NCBI GenBank assembly: GCA_944387055.1
Contig: CALXDL010000003.1
Coordinates: 1-35,024 of the forward strand
DNA from: an uncultured Oscillospiraceae bacterium
GTDB taxonomy: Bacteria > Bacillota > Clostridia > Oscillospirales > Oscillospiraceae
Direction: 5' to 3'
DNA: 35,024 bases
This document shows, in pieces, positions 1 through 7,953 of this stretch. The position numbers and the translations under genes are program-made. The number at the start of each line of letters is the position of its first letter. The first letter of the stretch is position 1. The notes beneath the pieces were generated by a model, which was given only the letters and a program-made list of their open reading frames with translations, was not told the origin of the DNA and ran no database searches.

Positions 1-23
1 GCTACCTGGACGTCCGGGAATAA
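1..23 (+). CDS. 3' end of an upstream gene, probably the alpha subunit of the same 2-oxoacid:ferredoxin oxidoreductase
   Basis: The window opens with an open frame reading YLDVRE and a TAA stop at 21-23, followed at once by the AAGGAGGG ribosome site of porB. Only six codons are visible, so identity comes from context: porA, encoding the alpha subunit, normally lies directly before porB. The tight spacing implies co-transcription and probably translational coupling. Confidence 0.55.
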
Positions 24-38
24 GGAGGGAAAACAGTC

Positions 39-971
39 ATGGCATATAGTCTGAAAGAAAATCTGATGAAAGAGGACCGCCTGTCCGGCGGCCACAGAAT
101 GTGCGCGGGCTGCGGCTCTCCCATTGCCGTCCGTACGGTGCTGCGTGCCCTGAACCCGGAGGACAAGGCGGTGGTGTGCTCCGCCACCAGCTGCCTGGAG
201 GTCTCCACCTTCATGTATCCCTACACGGCGTGGAAGGACAGCTTCATCCACAATGCCTTCGAGAACGCGGCGGCCACCCTGTCCGGCGTGGAGACGGCGT
301 ACCGGGCCATGAAGAAGCGGGGCAAGCTGGATGACACGTACAAGTTTATCGCCTTCGGCGGTGACGGCGGCACCTACGACATCGGCTTCCAGAGCCTGTC
401 CGGCGCCATGGAGCGTGGCCACGACATGGTGTATGTCTGCTACGACAACGAGGCATACATGAACACCGGCATCCAGCGTTCCTCCTCCACTCCCCACTTT
501 GCCGACACCACCACCACGCCCCAGGGCACGGTGATCCCCGGCAAGCTGCAGCAGAAGAAGAACCTGACGAAGATCATGGTGGCCCACGGCATCCCCTATG
601 TGGCCCAGACCACGTTCATCGGGAACTTCAAGGACATCACGGAGAAGGCCCACAAGGCCATCTACACCGAGGGCCCGGCCTTCCTGAACGTGATGGCTCC
701 CTGTCCCCGCGGCTGGCGGTATCCCAGCGAGAAGCTGATGGAAGTCACCAAGATGGCGGTGGAGACCTGCGTGTGGCCGCTGTATGAGGTCATCGAGGGC
801 AAGTATGTCCTCAGCTACAAGCCCAAGGAGAAGAAGCCCGTTGAGGAGTATCTGAAGATGCAGGGCCGTTTCGCCCACATGTTCAAGCCCGGCAACGAGT
901 GGATGATCGAAGAGGCCCAGAAGGAAGTGGACAAAAACTGGGAAGAGCTCCTCAAGCTCTGCGAGATGTGA
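39..971 (+). CDS. porB: Pyruvate (2-oxoacid):ferredoxin oxidoreductase, beta subunit
   Basis: Thiamine-diphosphate-binding beta subunit of the enzyme that converts pyruvate (or a related 2-oxoacid) and CoA to acyl-CoA, CO2 and reduced ferredoxin in the cytoplasm of anaerobes. The 310 residues match the usual PorB length. Visible marks are the N-terminal CAGCG motif (Cys22, Cys25), a further Cys in SATSCLEV and one in APCPRGW, which together supply the four ligands of the PorB [4Fe-4S] cluster, and the TPP/Mg motif GGDGG at 107-111 followed by NEAYMNTG. The start is fixed by AAGGAGGG eleven bases upstream. It is the last gene of its operon, since a strong terminator follows. Substrate could be pyruvate or another 2-oxoacid; the alpha subunit lies outside the window. 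Confidence 0.95.
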   Translation: MAYSLKENLMKEDRLSGGHRMCAGCGSPIAVRTVLRALNPEDKAVVCSATSCLEVSTFMYPYTAWKDSFIHNAFENAAATLSGVETAYRAMKKRGKLDDTYKFIAFGGDGGTYDIGFQSLSGAMERGHDMVYVCYDNEAYMNTGIQRSSSTPHFADTTTTPQGTVIPGKLQQKKNLTKIMVAHGIPYVAQTTFIGNFKDITEKAHKAIYTEGPAFLNVMAPCPRGWRYPSEKLMEVTKMAVETCVWPLYEVIEGKYVLSYKPKEKKPVEEYLKMQGRFAHMFKPGNEWMIEEAQKEVDKNWEELLKLCEM

Positions 972-991
972 TCGTCTCCTGAAAGGATGAC

Positions 992-1032
992 AAAACGGCC
1001 CGCCCCTATCGTGATAGGGACGGGCCGTTTTT
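992..1032 (+). terminator. Rho-independent terminator after porB
   Basis: A 19-bp stem with one mismatch (left arm 992-1010, right arm 1013-1031) and a two-base loop runs into five T residues at 1028-1032. The A-rich 5' foot mirrors the T tract, so it may act in both directions. Confidence 0.92.
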
Positions 1033-1259
1033 GCAGGTATGCGTCTGGCCGGGGCGGGGAAAGGTAGCCGCCTGCCAAGTCTGATGTCCGGGACAGGGGC
1101 TCGGGAGGCACCAGTCTGCCTGATGGATAAGCGCAGTGTCCGGTGCTGTCTCGCGCCAGCGCCCCTCAGCTGTACCGGCTTCCGCAGCGGGATCCGCCTA
1201 TGGGAGACGAAAACAGAGCGGGATGAAAGGAGCATATGCGTTCCACAGTGAAGGAGCGC
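1033..1259. other. Intergenic stretch without a recognised feature
   Basis: This GC-rich stretch holds no frame with a credible ribosome site and family match. I compared it by eye with cobalamin and other common riboswitch cores and could not align any of them. It lies between the porB terminator and the promoter of the metal-binding lipoprotein. Confidence 0.5.
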
Positions 1260-1288
1260 TTGCGATCCCAGCCTCGTTGTGGTATCAT
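1260..1288 (+). promoter_or_regulatory. Sigma-A-type promoter of the metal-binding lipoprotein gene
   Basis: TTGCGA (1260-1265) and TATCAT (1283-1288) are separated by exactly 17 bases. The predicted transcription start falls inside the adjacent Fur-family box, which suits repression by metal. Confidence 0.7.
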
Positions 1289-1292
1289 AAAA

Positions 1293-1307
1293 TGAAAATT
1301 ATTCTCA
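1293..1307 (+). promoter_or_regulatory. Fur/Zur/PerR-family operator box
   Basis: TGAAAATTATTCTCA is a 7-1-7 inverted repeat with one mismatch between the arms, close to the family consensus TGATAATNATTATCA. It begins five bases after the -10 hexamer, so a bound repressor would block initiation. The neighbouring gene encodes a Zn/Mn-type binding protein, which makes a zinc (Zur) or manganese sensor likelier than an iron one, but the sequence alone does not decide. Confidence 0.7.
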
Positions 1308-1325
1308 TATCTGGAGGGGACACCT

Positions 1326-2312
1326 TTGAAGAAGCTCGTGACAGTGCTGATAGCCTCGATGCTGGCCGTCCTGCTCGTGTCTTGCGGAGCGGGTGGGCCG
1401 GCCGAGCAGGGAGAGAGCGGGAAGCTGAAAGTGGTGGCTACCATCTTCCCGGCCTATGATCTCGCGCGGGCCGCGGCGGGAGACGCCGCCGATGTGACGA
1501 TGCTGCTGCCGCCCGGGGCAGAGAGCCATACCTATGAGCCCACGCCGTCAGACATCCTGGCAGTCCAGGAGTGCGATCTGTTCCTATATCTGGGCGGCGA
1601 GTCGGACGCTTGGGTGGACACCATCTTGTCGTCTGTGGACTGGGACGGGGCTGCGCTGCGCATGGTGGACTGTGTGGAGCTGCTGGAGGAGGAGACTGTG
1701 GCAGGGATGCAGGAGGCGCCCGGCCATGATCACGCCGATTACGGCCACGGACCAGGAGAGGTGCGGGAGATGGACGAGCATGTGTGGACCTCGCCCCGAA
1801 ACGCCGCCGCCATCACCAGGACCGTCGGACAGACGCTGGCGGAGCTGGACCCGGACCACGGCGAGACGTATCGCGCCAATGCAGAGGCATACGCGGGCCA
1901 GATCGATGCTCTGGATCAAGCGTTCCGGTCGTTCTTCGAGACCGTGACCGACAAGACCATGGTGTTCGGAGACCGGTTTCCCCTGCGTTATTTCGCTGCG
2001 GAATATGACATTCCGTATTATGCTGCCTTCCCTGGCTGCAGCACACAGACAGAGCCGTCGGCTGCGACCATCGCATTCTTGACGGATAAGGTACGGACCG
2101 ATGGGATATCCACTGTCTATTATATCGAATTCTCCAATCATCTGGTGGCGGACAGCATCGCTGAGGCGGCAGGGGTCGAGACCGCTCTCTTCCACTCCTG
2201 CCATAATGTCTCCAAAGCGGAGATCGAAGCCGGAGCGACCTATGTTTCATTGATGGAAGGGAACCTGCGTACACTGGAAGAGACGATGCCCCACGCGGAA
2301 GGGACGGCATAG
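1326..2312 (+). CDS. znuA: Zinc/manganese ABC transporter substrate-binding lipoprotein (ZnuA/AdcA type)
   Basis: Predicted lipoprotein that captures Zn2+ (or Mn2+) outside the membrane for an ABC importer of the cluster A-I family. The signal peptide ends in the lipobox LVSC with lipidated Cys20. Typical features are the VVATIFPAYD strand, the first metal ligand His68 in AESHTYEP, a His/acid-rich loop with His134, His136 and His141, and His152 in DEHVW. Where family members usually have a third ligand histidine, this one reads FGDRFPLRYF, so the third ligand may be Asp or another residue. The start is a TTG six bases after GGAGGGG. No permease or ATPase gene is adjacent, so it is an orphan binding protein or partners with a distant transporter. 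A Fur-family box overlaps its promoter region. Confidence 0.9.
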   Translation: MKKLVTVLIASMLAVLLVSCGAGGPAEQGESGKLKVVATIFPAYDLARAAAGDAADVTMLLPPGAESHTYEPTPSDILAVQECDLFLYLGGESDAWVDTILSSVDWDGAALRMVDCVELLEEETVAGMQEAPGHDHADYGHGPGEVREMDEHVWTSPRNAAAITRTVGQTLAELDPDHGETYRANAEAYAGQIDALDQAFRSFFETVTDKTMVFGDRFPLRYFAAEYDIPYYAAFPGCSTQTEPSAATIAFLTDKVRTDGISTVYYIEFSNHLVADSIAEAAGVETALFHSCHNVSKAEIEAGATYVSLMEGNLRTLEETMPHAEGTA

Positions 2313-2384
2313 GCGCAGGGGGGTCACGCCGCAGGATGGGGCGTTGCTGGCTGGGAGATCGCGAAAAGAGATGCATCGAGGGAC

Positions 2385-2413
2385 TTGCGATCGGCCGCCG
2401 GATCACCTATAAT
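2385..2413 (+). promoter_or_regulatory. Sigma-A promoter of the diguanylate cyclase gene
   Basis: TTGCGA (2385-2390) and a perfect TATAAT (2408-2413) are spaced by 17 bases. The start of transcription near 2420 would fall in the palindrome ATTGATCAAT (2412-2421) and leave a leader of about 110 bases. Confidence 0.82.
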
Positions 2414-2470
2414 TGATCAATAAAGAAGTGAGTCCTCTGTGAGCCTGCACGCATCGAGATGTGCGAAGGG

Positions 2471-2509
2471 CTTGTCCGATACCTCTGTAGGCAGCGGCCG
2501 TCGGACGAG
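2471..2509 (+). promoter_or_regulatory. Hairpin in the leader of the diguanylate cyclase mRNA
   Basis: CTTGTCCGA (2471-2479) pairs with TCGGACGAG (2501-2509) with one G-U pair, closing a 21-base loop directly before the ribosome site at 2511-2518. Its position would let it affect ribosome access. I see no match to the c-di-GMP riboswitch classes, so any function is open. Confidence 0.3.
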
Positions 2510-2528
2510 GGAGGGAGGCGATCTGGGA

Positions 2529-4382
2529 ATGAGACGTGCAAGGACATGGGGTGTCCCCAAAACGATCCGGCGCAAGACGCTGATCGTGATGGCCGTCTGT
2601 CTAGCGCTGATGATCGTGCTGGTGGTGTGCTTGCTGCACATGTATCAGCGGGAAAATGAACAGATATTCGATTCCTTGGTGGAAGAGTCGGTGGTGAGTG
2701 CCCATAGATGGCAGACGAAGGAGGCCAGGCGGAACATCCAGGAGAGCATCCATGTACTGGAGGCCGTGGCGGCTGTTTACGGTACCTCCCAGGCGGGGCC
2801 CGCAGAGGTGTGGAGCACCTCCTATCTGGACGCTATCCGCGAACTAGATGATCTCTATGAGGTGACCTATTATCCGGCCAGAGAACTGCAGGCTACCATG
2901 GAGGATCCCGATGCGACTGCGCTGGACCTGGAGATGGCAGGCGGCTTGCTCTCTGGAGAGACCGTGATCTCGGATGTGGTGCAGTCCAGCCGGCTGGATG
3001 GTCTGTGTGTGTTCGGAGTGGCCGTGCCGGTGGTCCGGGACGGGCAGACCGTCGGCGCGATCAGCTGCCTGATGAAGGGGGAGCTGCTGCTGTGGCCGGC
3101 AGAACGACAGGAGAGCGACTATGTAGAGAACGTCCTGCTCACCAGCGACGGCGCGATCATCCTCAGTGGTGAAGCATATGGCGGCGGACAGACGGATATC
3201 CTGGAGGCGCTGCGGGCACGAGGTGCCAGTGAGGAGGATATCCTCCAGGTCCAGGAGGCCTTGGGGGAAGAGGAGTCCCAGCTGATCACGATCCACGGGC
3301 TGGAGGAGGGAGATGTCTTCCTCATGATGTCCGCTCTGGGGCATAACGATTGGGTGCTCCTTTCCTTCGCCCGGTCTGCGGATATCATGGGATATTCCAA
3401 GACGATCATGCGCAACACCACGACCTTGCTCGTCGCGCTGCTGGCCACGTTCTTCCTCTTGATGAGCGGGGGCTGGTTCGTCTACCGGCAGCAGAGGGAG
3501 AGCATCCTGCGCAGTCAGGCGCGCTATGACCTTTTGGCTGAATTCTCAGACACGGTCCTCTTCGAATACGATCACAGGGACCAGACGATGGTCTTCACGC
3601 CCAACATCGCAGCCCGTTTCCAGATCGAGAAGGCGGAGATGTTCCATCCGTTCGACAACAGCCGGCCGATGGCGGCGGTCCATCCGGAGGACGTGCCGCT
3701 GCTGCAGGCGTTCTTGCGGGATGCAGAGGAGATGACTGGAGACCAGGCAGAGCCGATCACGCTCCGGCTCCTCGACCGGGAGGGGACATATCGCTGGGTG
3801 AGCCTCCAAGGACAGCTGCTGCGTGATCAGAACGGCCGGCCGGCCATCTTGGTGGGCAAGCTCGCAGACGTGCATGAGCAGCACGTCAAGGAGCTGCGGC
3901 TGATCCAGCGCTCCTCCATCGACGGGATGACCGGCGCACTGAATCGGGAGACGACCCAAGACCTGATCGAGCAAAAGCTCCGGGAGATGGACAGCGGGTT
4001 CCTGTTCATGCTGGATGTGGATGATTTCAAAGCCATCAATGACAATCTGGGCCATTTGACGGGCGATCGCCTGCTGATGCGGCTGGTGGAGGAAGTCAAG
4101 CGTGCGTTCCGGTGCGAGGACGTGGTAGGCCGGATCGGCGGTGACGAGTTCATCGTCTTCATGGGGAACACCAGCGATACACAGGTCGCGGCACGGAAGG
4201 CCGAGATGCTGCTCCAGCGTTTCGCGGCGTGGAAAGAGCCGATGCTCTCGGCCAGCATCGGGATCGCATCCTATCCCGGAGACGGCAGGGACTATGAGAC
4301 GCTGTATGGGGCGGCGGATGCCGCGATGTACTGCGCGAAGCGGAGCGGGAAGAACCGCTGGCATATGGCGGGCCAACGTTGA
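2529..4382 (+). CDS. Membrane-bound diguanylate cyclase with extracellular sensor, PAS and GGDEF domains
   Basis: Makes cyclic di-GMP from two GTP in response to a signal sensed outside the cell. Order in the 617-residue protein: membrane helix about 17-38, an extracytoplasmic Cache-like sensor about 40-295, second helix about 297-318, a PAS domain about 330-455 ending in the typical YRWVSLQGQ...ILVGKLADV strand pattern, and a GGDEF domain to the C terminus. The active-site motif GGDEF is intact at 537-541, and RCED at 528-531 is a correctly spaced RxxD inhibitory site, so product inhibition is expected. The frame is open upstream to 2439, but the ATG at 2529 has GAGGGAGG ten bases before it and begins just ahead of the first helix, so it is preferred. 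No EAL or HD-GYP domain is present. It has its own promoter and a terminator follows. Confidence 0.93.
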   Translation: MRRARTWGVPKTIRRKTLIVMAVCLALMIVLVVCLLHMYQRENEQIFDSLVEESVVSAHRWQTKEARRNIQESIHVLEAVAAVYGTSQAGPAEVWSTSYLDAIRELDDLYEVTYYPARELQATMEDPDATALDLEMAGGLLSGETVISDVVQSSRLDGLCVFGVAVPVVRDGQTVGAISCLMKGELLLWPAERQESDYVENVLLTSDGAIILSGEAYGGGQTDILEALRARGASEEDILQVQEALGEEESQLITIHGLEEGDVFLMMSALGHNDWVLLSFARSADIMGYSKTIMRNTTTLLVALLATFFLLMSGGWFVYRQQRESILRSQARYDLLAEFSDTVLFEYDHRDQTMVFTPNIAARFQIEKAEMFHPFDNSRPMAAVHPEDVPLLQAFLRDAEEMTGDQAEPITLRLLDREGTYRWVSLQGQLLRDQNGRPAILVGKLADVHEQHVKELRLIQRSSIDGMTGALNRETTQDLIEQKLREMDSGFLFMLDVDDFKAINDNLGHLTGDRLLMRLVEEVKRAFRCEDVVGRIGGDEFIVFMGNTSDTQVAARKAEMLLQRFAAWKEPMLSASIGIASYPGDGRDYETLYGAADAAMYCAKRSGKNRWHMAGQR

Positions 4383-4418
4383 CCCATGGCGCAGCGGTAT
4401 GCCATCTGGAGGGAACAG

Positions 4419-4461
4419 GAGAGCCGGACGCTGTCCATCAGACAGCGCCCGGCTCTCTTTT
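4419..4461 (+). terminator. Terminator after the diguanylate cyclase gene
   Basis: A 17-bp stem with one internal mismatch (4419-4435 with 4441-4457) and a five-base loop is followed by TTTT. The convergent sleL gene ends about 180 bases further on. Confidence 0.88.
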
Positions 4462-4639
4462 CGTGGAGCGGACCACTTGCTGTCGGAGACCCTCCATGAT
4501 GCGTTGTGACAAGTGTCCTGGAAGCAGACGGAGGTCCTGTGAGAGGCGTCTTGCTCCGGACAGACGGATCGATCAGATGGATGGGGCCTGTGACAGAGCG
4601 GGGCTGGACTGGCCTGATCGACTGGCGGCGGGCATCCCT

Positions 4640-5917
4640 TCAAGGAAGGATGTCGTATAGGGAAGCCGTCACCAGCCACGTCTGGGAGAAGGGGCGCATC
4701 AGGTTCCAGAACCCAGCGCCCCGGACTCCATATCCAGCGATCAGCCGCAGTTTGGCATCCAGACTGCGGGCATCTTCGAACCAGACAGCGTGCTCTGTGC
4801 CGGTACCGTCCGTGTAATAGAAAAAGGGGGACTGGGCGGTCTCGTCATACTCGATCGCCACACCGTATTGGATCGCCAGCTCGATGGCCCGCTGGTTGGA
4901 GATGGACCGGGCCCGTGTGACGTCCTGGACGAAGGGGAGCGGCCAGTCATACCCGTAGTTGGGGACGCCCAGAAAGATCTTTTCAGGAGGGATCTCCATG
5001 ACGGCATAGTCCAGTACCGCGCGGACATTGGGCAGGGGCGCAACGGCCATCGGCGGCCCCGCCACATAGCCCCACTCGTAGGTCATCAACAAGACCGCAT
5101 CCACAGCGGCACCGACAGCGGCATAGTCGTGGCCTTCATACAGGAGGCCGGGCTGATCGGCGGAGGTCTTGGGGGCTAGCGCCGCCCAGAGGAAGCGGCC
5201 CTGGGCGTTCAGCAGCCGCCGTAAACGGCCGAGGAAAGCCGCATAAGCCGCTGCCAAGCTGCCGGGGAGATATTCGAAGTCCACGTCCAGCCCGGCATAG
5301 CCCCGGAGACGGATCGTCTCCAGCACCTGGTCGATGAGCTGCTCTTGGATGGCCTCATCCGTCAGGACCAGTACGGCCCGTCCTGTATCGAACTGCCCGC
5401 TCTCTGTCAGGGTGGACAGATGCATCACAGGACGGGCGCCCCGCTGTCGGGCGGCAGTGAGGAGCGCGTCGTCATCCAGGGGGAACAGGCTGCCGTCGGC
5501 GGTGATGCCGTAGGTGAAGGGAGTGAGATAGGTGAGGTAGGGCAGCTGAGCCGCCAAGAGCTGCTGATCCACGAAAGGATAGGCATAGCCATTGAAGGAA
5601 GCAGTCCCCAGACGCTCCTCGAAATATGCGATCGTCAGTACGTCGCCAGGCTGGAGGTCTGTGCTGCCGCCCAGAGGCCAATTGTTCTGCCAGAGCTGGC
5701 GGACGGTGATCCCGTAAGATGCTGCGATGGAGGAGAGCGTCTCCCCCTGGCGGACCGTGTGGAGGATCCGGGGGAAACGGAGCACTAGGGTCTGCCCTAC
5801 GGCCAAGGCGCCGTCGGGGGGGACCTCGTTGTCCGCCGCCAACCGGGTGGGATCGACTCCGTACCGCTCCGCGATGGTGCCGACGGTCTCGCCGGCTTGT
5901 ACGACATGGATGGTCAT
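4640..5917 (-). CDS. sleL: Spore cortex-lytic N-acetylglucosaminidase-like protein, two LysM domains plus GH18 (SleL/YaaH family)
   Basis: Predicted peptidoglycan glycosidase acting on spore cortex fragments during germination. The 425 residues match the usual length of about 430 for SleL/YaaH. Two LysM modules occupy about 2-47 (IHVVQAGETVG...) and 50-95 (ILHTVRQGETLSSIA...), followed by a glycoside hydrolase 18 barrel whose catalytic DVDFE lies at 211-215 with acid Glu215. The WNLMRPF strand near the C terminus is typical of the family. The frame stays open upstream, but the ATG at 5917 has an AGAGGTG ribosome site about ten bases away and begins right at the first LysM, with no signal peptide, as usual for this family. 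It is the main evidence in the window that the host forms spores. It stands alone and converges on the diguanylate cyclase gene. Confidence 0.9.
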   Translation of the reverse strand: MTIHVVQAGETVGTIAERYGVDPTRLAADNEVPPDGALAVGQTLVLRFPRILHTVRQGETLSSIAASYGITVRQLWQNNWPLGGSTDLQPGDVLTIAYFEERLGTASFNGYAYPFVDQQLLAAQLPYLTYLTPFTYGITADGSLFPLDDDALLTAARQRGARPVMHLSTLTESGQFDTGRAVLVLTDEAIQEQLIDQVLETIRLRGYAGLDVDFEYLPGSLAAAYAAFLGRLRRLLNAQGRFLWAALAPKTSADQPGLLYEGHDYAAVGAAVDAVLLMTYEWGYVAGPPMAVAPLPNVRAVLDYAVMEIPPEKIFLGVPNYGYDWPLPFVQDVTRARSISNQRAIELAIQYGVAIEYDETAQSPFFYYTDGTGTEHAVWFEDARSLDAKLRLIAGYGVRGAGFWNLMRPFSQTWLVTASLYDILP

Positions 5918-6071
5918 TCCAGCGTTCACCTCTTTCACGTCTTTCACACAGAGCCTATGCGCCTGGTGCGGCAGATAGAAGGGCAAGAGACAGTCGGTCC
6001 TTGGGGAGGAGGAGAGAACGGCGGGAAAGACGTCAGGAGGGCACAGAGACCGGCACGGCCATAAAAAAATC

Positions 6072-6119
6072 TTGCCTTTTCGACAGCCGTGCGATACCAT
6101 GAAGATGGTATTCTATAAT
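6072..6119 (+). promoter_or_regulatory. Promoter region and inverted-repeat operator before the LysR gene
   Basis: Two -10 candidates are visible: TACCAT (6095-6100), 17 bases after TTGCCT (6072-6077), and a perfect TATAAT (6114-6119) that lacks a good -35. A perfect inverted repeat ATACCAT-GAAG-ATGGTAT (6094-6111) overlaps the first and abuts the second, a position suited to autoregulation by the LysR protein. It lacks the exact T-N11-A spacing of the classic LysR box. Confidence 0.5.
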
Positions 6120-6186
6120 ATCTCGTTCATGACATTGGATATGAAGGATATGAATGACGAGGGATGAGGAGGCGAGCGGACCGCGT

Positions 6187-7068
6187 ATGAATATCAAGAA
6201 GTATGAGGCGTTCATCCGAGCCGTGGAACTGGGGAGCCTTTCGAAGGCTGCGGAAGAATTGGGATATACCCAGTCTGGCATCAGCCATATGATGCAGTCC
6301 TTGGAGGACGAGGTGGGGTTCCCACTGATGGTGCGCACGTCCGCAGGCATCCTGCCCAATCCGGAGGGGGAGATGCTGCTGCCGACCATCCGCCAGCTCC
6401 TGAGCACCAACGAGGCGCTGGAACAGTACATCGCCAAGATCAAGGGCGTGGACATCGGCCACATCCGGATCGCTTCCTATCCCAGTGTGGCAGCCTACTG
6501 GCTGCCCACGATCATCCGGAACTTCCAAAAGGATTATCCCAACGTGGATATCCAGATCATGGAGGCGGGCAGCGACACCATCGAAGATATCATGCGCCAC
6601 CGGGAGGCGGATTTGTGCCTGTACGCGGGAGGTGAGAACCAGGAGTTCGAGTGGCTGCCCCTGTGCCGGGACCAGCTGCTGGCCCTCGTCCCACCGGACC
6701 ACCCACTGACGGAACACAACGCCGTCCCGCTGGAGGCGTTCTCATCCGAGCCTTTCATCATGCCCATGCCCGGCTATGACGGAGAGGTCCACGACATCCT
6801 GGATCAGTTGGAACAGCGGCCCCATATCCGCTTCTCCGCATGCAGTGACTATACCATTATCTCGATGGTCGCCGAGGGATTGGGGCTGTCGATCTTGACC
6901 GAGCTGCTGCTGCGCAACTACCCCAACGATGCCGTGGCGCTCCCCATGGATCCGCCCCAGTATCGGATGCTGGGCATGGGTGTGCCGCAGATCAAGACCG
7001 CTTCTCCGGTGACCCGGAACTTCATACGATATGTCCAAGCCTATGTGAAGGGCCTCAAGCAGGGATGA
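6187..7068 (+). CDS. LysR-family transcriptional regulator
   Basis: DNA-binding regulator with the standard LysR plan in 293 residues: a winged helix-turn-helix at the N terminus (SLSKAAEELGYTQSGISHMM) and an effector-binding domain of the periplasmic-binding-protein fold from about 85 (GHIRIASYPSVAAYWLP) to 290. The start chosen puts the helix-turn-helix at the usual distance from the N terminus; AGGAGG lies fourteen bases upstream, longer than ideal, and an in-frame ATG at 6154 would add eleven residues. It sits 112 bases before the Mrp antiporter operon on the same strand with no clear terminator between, so it may regulate that operon, which is inference. The ligand is unknown. Confidence 0.88.
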   Translation: MNIKKYEAFIRAVELGSLSKAAEELGYTQSGISHMMQSLEDEVGFPLMVRTSAGILPNPEGEMLLPTIRQLLSTNEALEQYIAKIKGVDIGHIRIASYPSVAAYWLPTIIRNFQKDYPNVDIQIMEAGSDTIEDIMRHREADLCLYAGGENQEFEWLPLCRDQLLALVPPDHPLTEHNAVPLEAFSSEPFIMPMPGYDGEVHDILDQLEQRPHIRFSACSDYTIISMVAEGLGLSILTELLLRNYPNDAVALPMDPPQYRMLGMGVPQIKTASPVTRNFIRYVQAYVKGLKQG

Positions 7069-7106
7069 GGCACGGGCTGTTCCCCAGTGGGACAGAGACA
7101 AAACAG

Positions 7107-7147
7107 TTGACAGGATAGCGAAGGGTCTATTAAACTAAAGATAGTTT
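7107..7147 (+). promoter_or_regulatory. Promoter and small inverted repeat before the Mrp operon
   Basis: A perfect TTGACA (7107-7112) is followed after 18 bases by TAAACT (7131-7136); TATTAA at 15 bases is a second option. The inverted repeat AAACTA-AAGA-TAGTTT (7132-7147) covers the -10 element and could be an operator. The ribosome site GAGGAGGGG (7164-7172) follows. Confidence 0.55.
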
Positions 7148-7180
7148 GTTGACTTTCTACAAAGAGGAGGGGACAGCGGC

Positions 7181-7636
7181 ATGCCTGTACTGTTTTTCTT
7201 GATATGGCTGCTGCTGGCAGGGGAGATGACGCTGCGGACCTGTCTGTGGGGCGTAGCGGTCTCTGCGCTGCTCAGCTGGGCCTGCCGCAAGTTCCTCGGC
7301 CATCGCCGGCGGCCCTGGCGGGGCCTGGGGGAGATAGGCGCCTGCGTGTCGTATCTGTGGTATCTCCTGCGAGAGATACTCAAGGCGGGATTCGTGGTGA
7401 TGCGCCTCATCTATACGAAGGGCGCGCAGGTGGAGCCCAAGCTCATCTGGTTCGATACCACGCTCCGCAGTGACCGGGCCAGGACGGTGCTGGCGGATTC
7501 CATCACCCTCACCGCGGGGACCATCACCGTCACGGCAGAGGACGGCAGGTTCTGTGTCCACGCGCTGGACGCATCTCTGGCGGAGGGGATCGAGCACTGC
7601 GAGTTCCAGCGGCGGCTGGAGAAGCTGGAGGCCTGA
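7181..7636 (+). CDS. mrpE: Mrp-type Na+/H+ antiporter subunit E (MbhA-like)
   Basis: Small membrane subunit of the multisubunit Mrp cation/proton antiporter. The 151 residues begin with two closely spaced hydrophobic segments (7-35) and continue into the soluble domain typical of MrpE, with the family stretch SITLTAGTITV and an ending in EFQRRLEKLEA. It is the first gene of a ten-gene operon and has the strongest ribosome site of the group. MrpE is needed for full activity or assembly in studied Mrp systems. The next gene begins two bases after its stop. Confidence 0.92.
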   Translation: MPVLFFLIWLLLAGEMTLRTCLWGVAVSALLSWACRKFLGHRRRPWRGLGEIGACVSYLWYLLREILKAGFVVMRLIYTKGAQVEPKLIWFDTTLRSDRARTVLADSITLTAGTITVTAEDGRFCVHALDASLAEGIEHCEFQRRLEKLEA

Positions 7637-7638
7637 GT

Positions 7639-7953
7639 ATGGAGACGATCCGGAACTTGCTGCTGGATGGGACTACCGCCGTCCTATCGCTCCTGATATT
7701 GGCCACGCTGGTGCGGGCCATCCTGGGACCGCGCTTCACAGACCGCATCATCGCCGTGAACGTGATCAACACCCTGGTGGTGGCCATCCTGGCGATCTTG
7801 TCCGTGCGGATGCGGGAGGACTTTTTGGTGGATGTGGCCCTGGTCTACGCTCTGCTGAGCTTCTTGACGGTGGTGGTGGCCGCCCGGCTGGTGCGGCCCC
7901 GCCGGCAGGGGAAGGACGGCGGACACAAGAAGGGGGAGAGAAGGACTTCATGA
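7639..7953 (+). CDS. mrpF: Mrp-type antiporter subunit F (MbhB-like)
   Basis: Three-helix membrane subunit of the Mrp complex. The 104 residues contain three hydrophobic segments and the family pattern RAILGPRFTDRIIAVNVINT, followed by DFLVDVALVYALLSFLTVVV. The end is charged (RPRRQGKDGGHKK). It starts two bases after mrpE with GGAGG upstream, and its stop overlaps the next start in an ATGA, so it is translationally coupled on both sides. Confidence 0.93.
   Translation: METIRNLLLDGTTAVLSLLILATLVRAILGPRFTDRIIAVNVINTLVVAILAILSVRMREDFLVDVALVYALLSFLTVVVAARLVRPRRQGKDGGHKKGERRTS

Noticed and set aside
1033-1259. Possible cobalamin-type riboswitch before the metal-binding lipoprotein
   Set aside because: A few short strings resemble the element, but the core and the order of conserved boxes do not fit, and a good promoter lies downstream of the stretch.
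3546-4679. A 377-codon minus-strand frame opposite the cyclase gene
   Set aside because: It crosses the diguanylate cyclase terminator and covers the GGDEF domain; no ribosome site and no family pattern.
7077-7095. Hairpin after the LysR gene as a terminator
   Set aside because: The stem is short with a bulge and has no T tract, so it gives no good evidence that the LysR transcript ends before the antiporter operon.
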